NCBI GenBank assembly: GCA_030148625.1
Contig: JASBTC010000211.1
Location: forward strand, 1-7,210
DNA length: 7,210 nt
Origin: Sphingobium sp.
GTDB lineage: Bacteria > Pseudomonadota > Alphaproteobacteria > Sphingomonadales > Sphingomonadaceae
Reading direction: 5' to 3'
The translations under genes and the position numbers were made by a program. The notes below the pieces were generated by a model. The model was not told where the DNA came from, did no database searches, and saw nothing but the letters and a program-made list of their open reading frames with translations. Shown piece by piece: positions 6,861-7,210 of this stretch. Numbering within the stretch: the first letter of the stretch is position 1; each line of letters opens with the position of its first letter.

Positions 6861-6872
6861 TCGCCGGTTTTC

Positions 6873-7210
6873 ATGAGCCGCGCATCGGCGACCCGTCATC
6901 GCGACCTCCGTACCGGCCAATCGATCTGGTCGGCGCGGCGTCGTCCGTCGATCGAGGAAAAACCGCTGACCCGCGATGTCGCGTGTGACATTGCTGTGGT
7001 CGGCGCTGGAGTATCGGGCGCGCTGATCGCCGAGCAGCTGTCCGACGCAGGGTTCGATGTCGTGATCGTCGATCGCCGCGGCCCCACCGACGGGTCGACC
7101 GCGGCATCGACCGCGATGCTGCAATATGAGATCGATACACCGCTCCATCAAATGGCCGAACGGATCGGCCGCGACAAAGCCGAGCGCATCTGGCGCCGCT
7201 CGCGCCAGTC
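6873..7210 (+). CDS. DAO-family FAD-dependent oxidoreductase, N-terminal part (runs off the window)
   Basis: The first 112 codons are present, open to the window end. The ATG at 6873 is the first usable start after the catalase TGA, which lies in the same frame four codons earlier. No good ribosome site is seen (CCGGTTTTC precedes it), so translation may depend on coupling to the catalase gene. After a ~40-residue N-terminal stretch (RDLRTGQSIWSARR) comes a dinucleotide-binding fold: DIAVVGAGVSGALIAEQL with the GxGxxG motif, ending in an acidic VIVDRR strand that would bind the FAD ribose. GSTAASTAMLQYEIDTPL then matches the pyrophosphate-contacting region of DAO-type (glycine oxidase/D-amino-acid dehydrogenase-like) enzymes. 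The substrate cannot be told from this part. If it is an oxidase, it would produce H2O2 beside a catalase. Confidence 0.88.
   Translation, partial: MSRASATRHRDLRTGQSIWSARRRPSIEEKPLTRDVACDIAVVGAGVSGALIAEQLSDAGFDVVIVDRRGPTDGSTAASTAMLQYEIDTPLHQMAERIGRDKAERIWRRSRQ

Noticed and set aside
6627..7151. A 174-codon minus-strand open frame across the catalase end and the oxidoreductase start.
   Set aside because: It overlaps two well-supported plus-strand genes and has no recognisable domain.

Overview
The window is GC-rich chromosomal DNA. The window's gene types (a tryptophan-halogenase-like flavoprotein beside a secreted glycosidase-like protein, a large-subunit catalase, and a candidate EcfG-type stress promoter) suggest an alphaproteobacterium, most likely a sphingomonad. 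This assignment is inferred from gene content and protein style, because no rRNA or other phylogenetic marker is present.

Left part (1-3840): a terminator-like hairpin (20-48) is followed by a plus-strand gene (84-2144) for an exported protein of about 686 residues that resembles bacterial (alpha/alpha)6-barrel or glycogen-debranching-like glycosidases. It converges, with a 36-bp gap containing a small hairpin, on a minus-strand FAD-dependent halogenase of the tryptophan halogenase (PrnA/RebH) family. The catalytic Lys, catalytic Glu and WxWxIP signature of that family are all present. In sphingomonads and caulobacters such halogenase homologues often sit in carbohydrate-uptake loci, and the glycosidase-like neighbour fits that pattern.

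Middle (about 3729-4715): a gene-poor stretch rich in short direct and inverted repeats lies upstream of the halogenase. Next comes a minus-strand AraC-type protein reduced to its DNA-binding domain. Immediately beside it, on the plus strand, is the last ~46 codons of a thioredoxin-reductase-like flavoprotein, broken by a one-base frameshift. Both lack their N-terminal halves, and the missing halves face each other. The simplest explanation is one deletion that removed the shared divergent promoter region and the 5' parts of two formerly divergent genes.

Right part (4716-7210): an intact clade II (HPII/KatE-like) catalase of 714 residues has a good ribosome binding site and a candidate EcfG-like general stress promoter. 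Twelve bases after its stop, in the same reading frame, begins a DAO-family FAD-dependent oxidoreductase that runs off the window. The two are probably co-transcribed. The oxidoreductase may generate H2O2 that the catalase removes, or both may belong to a stress regulon.

No tRNA, rRNA, CRISPR array, insertion sequence or phage gene was seen. The most unusual structure is the araC/reductase deletion scar. I did not find a convincing undescribed multi-gene system.
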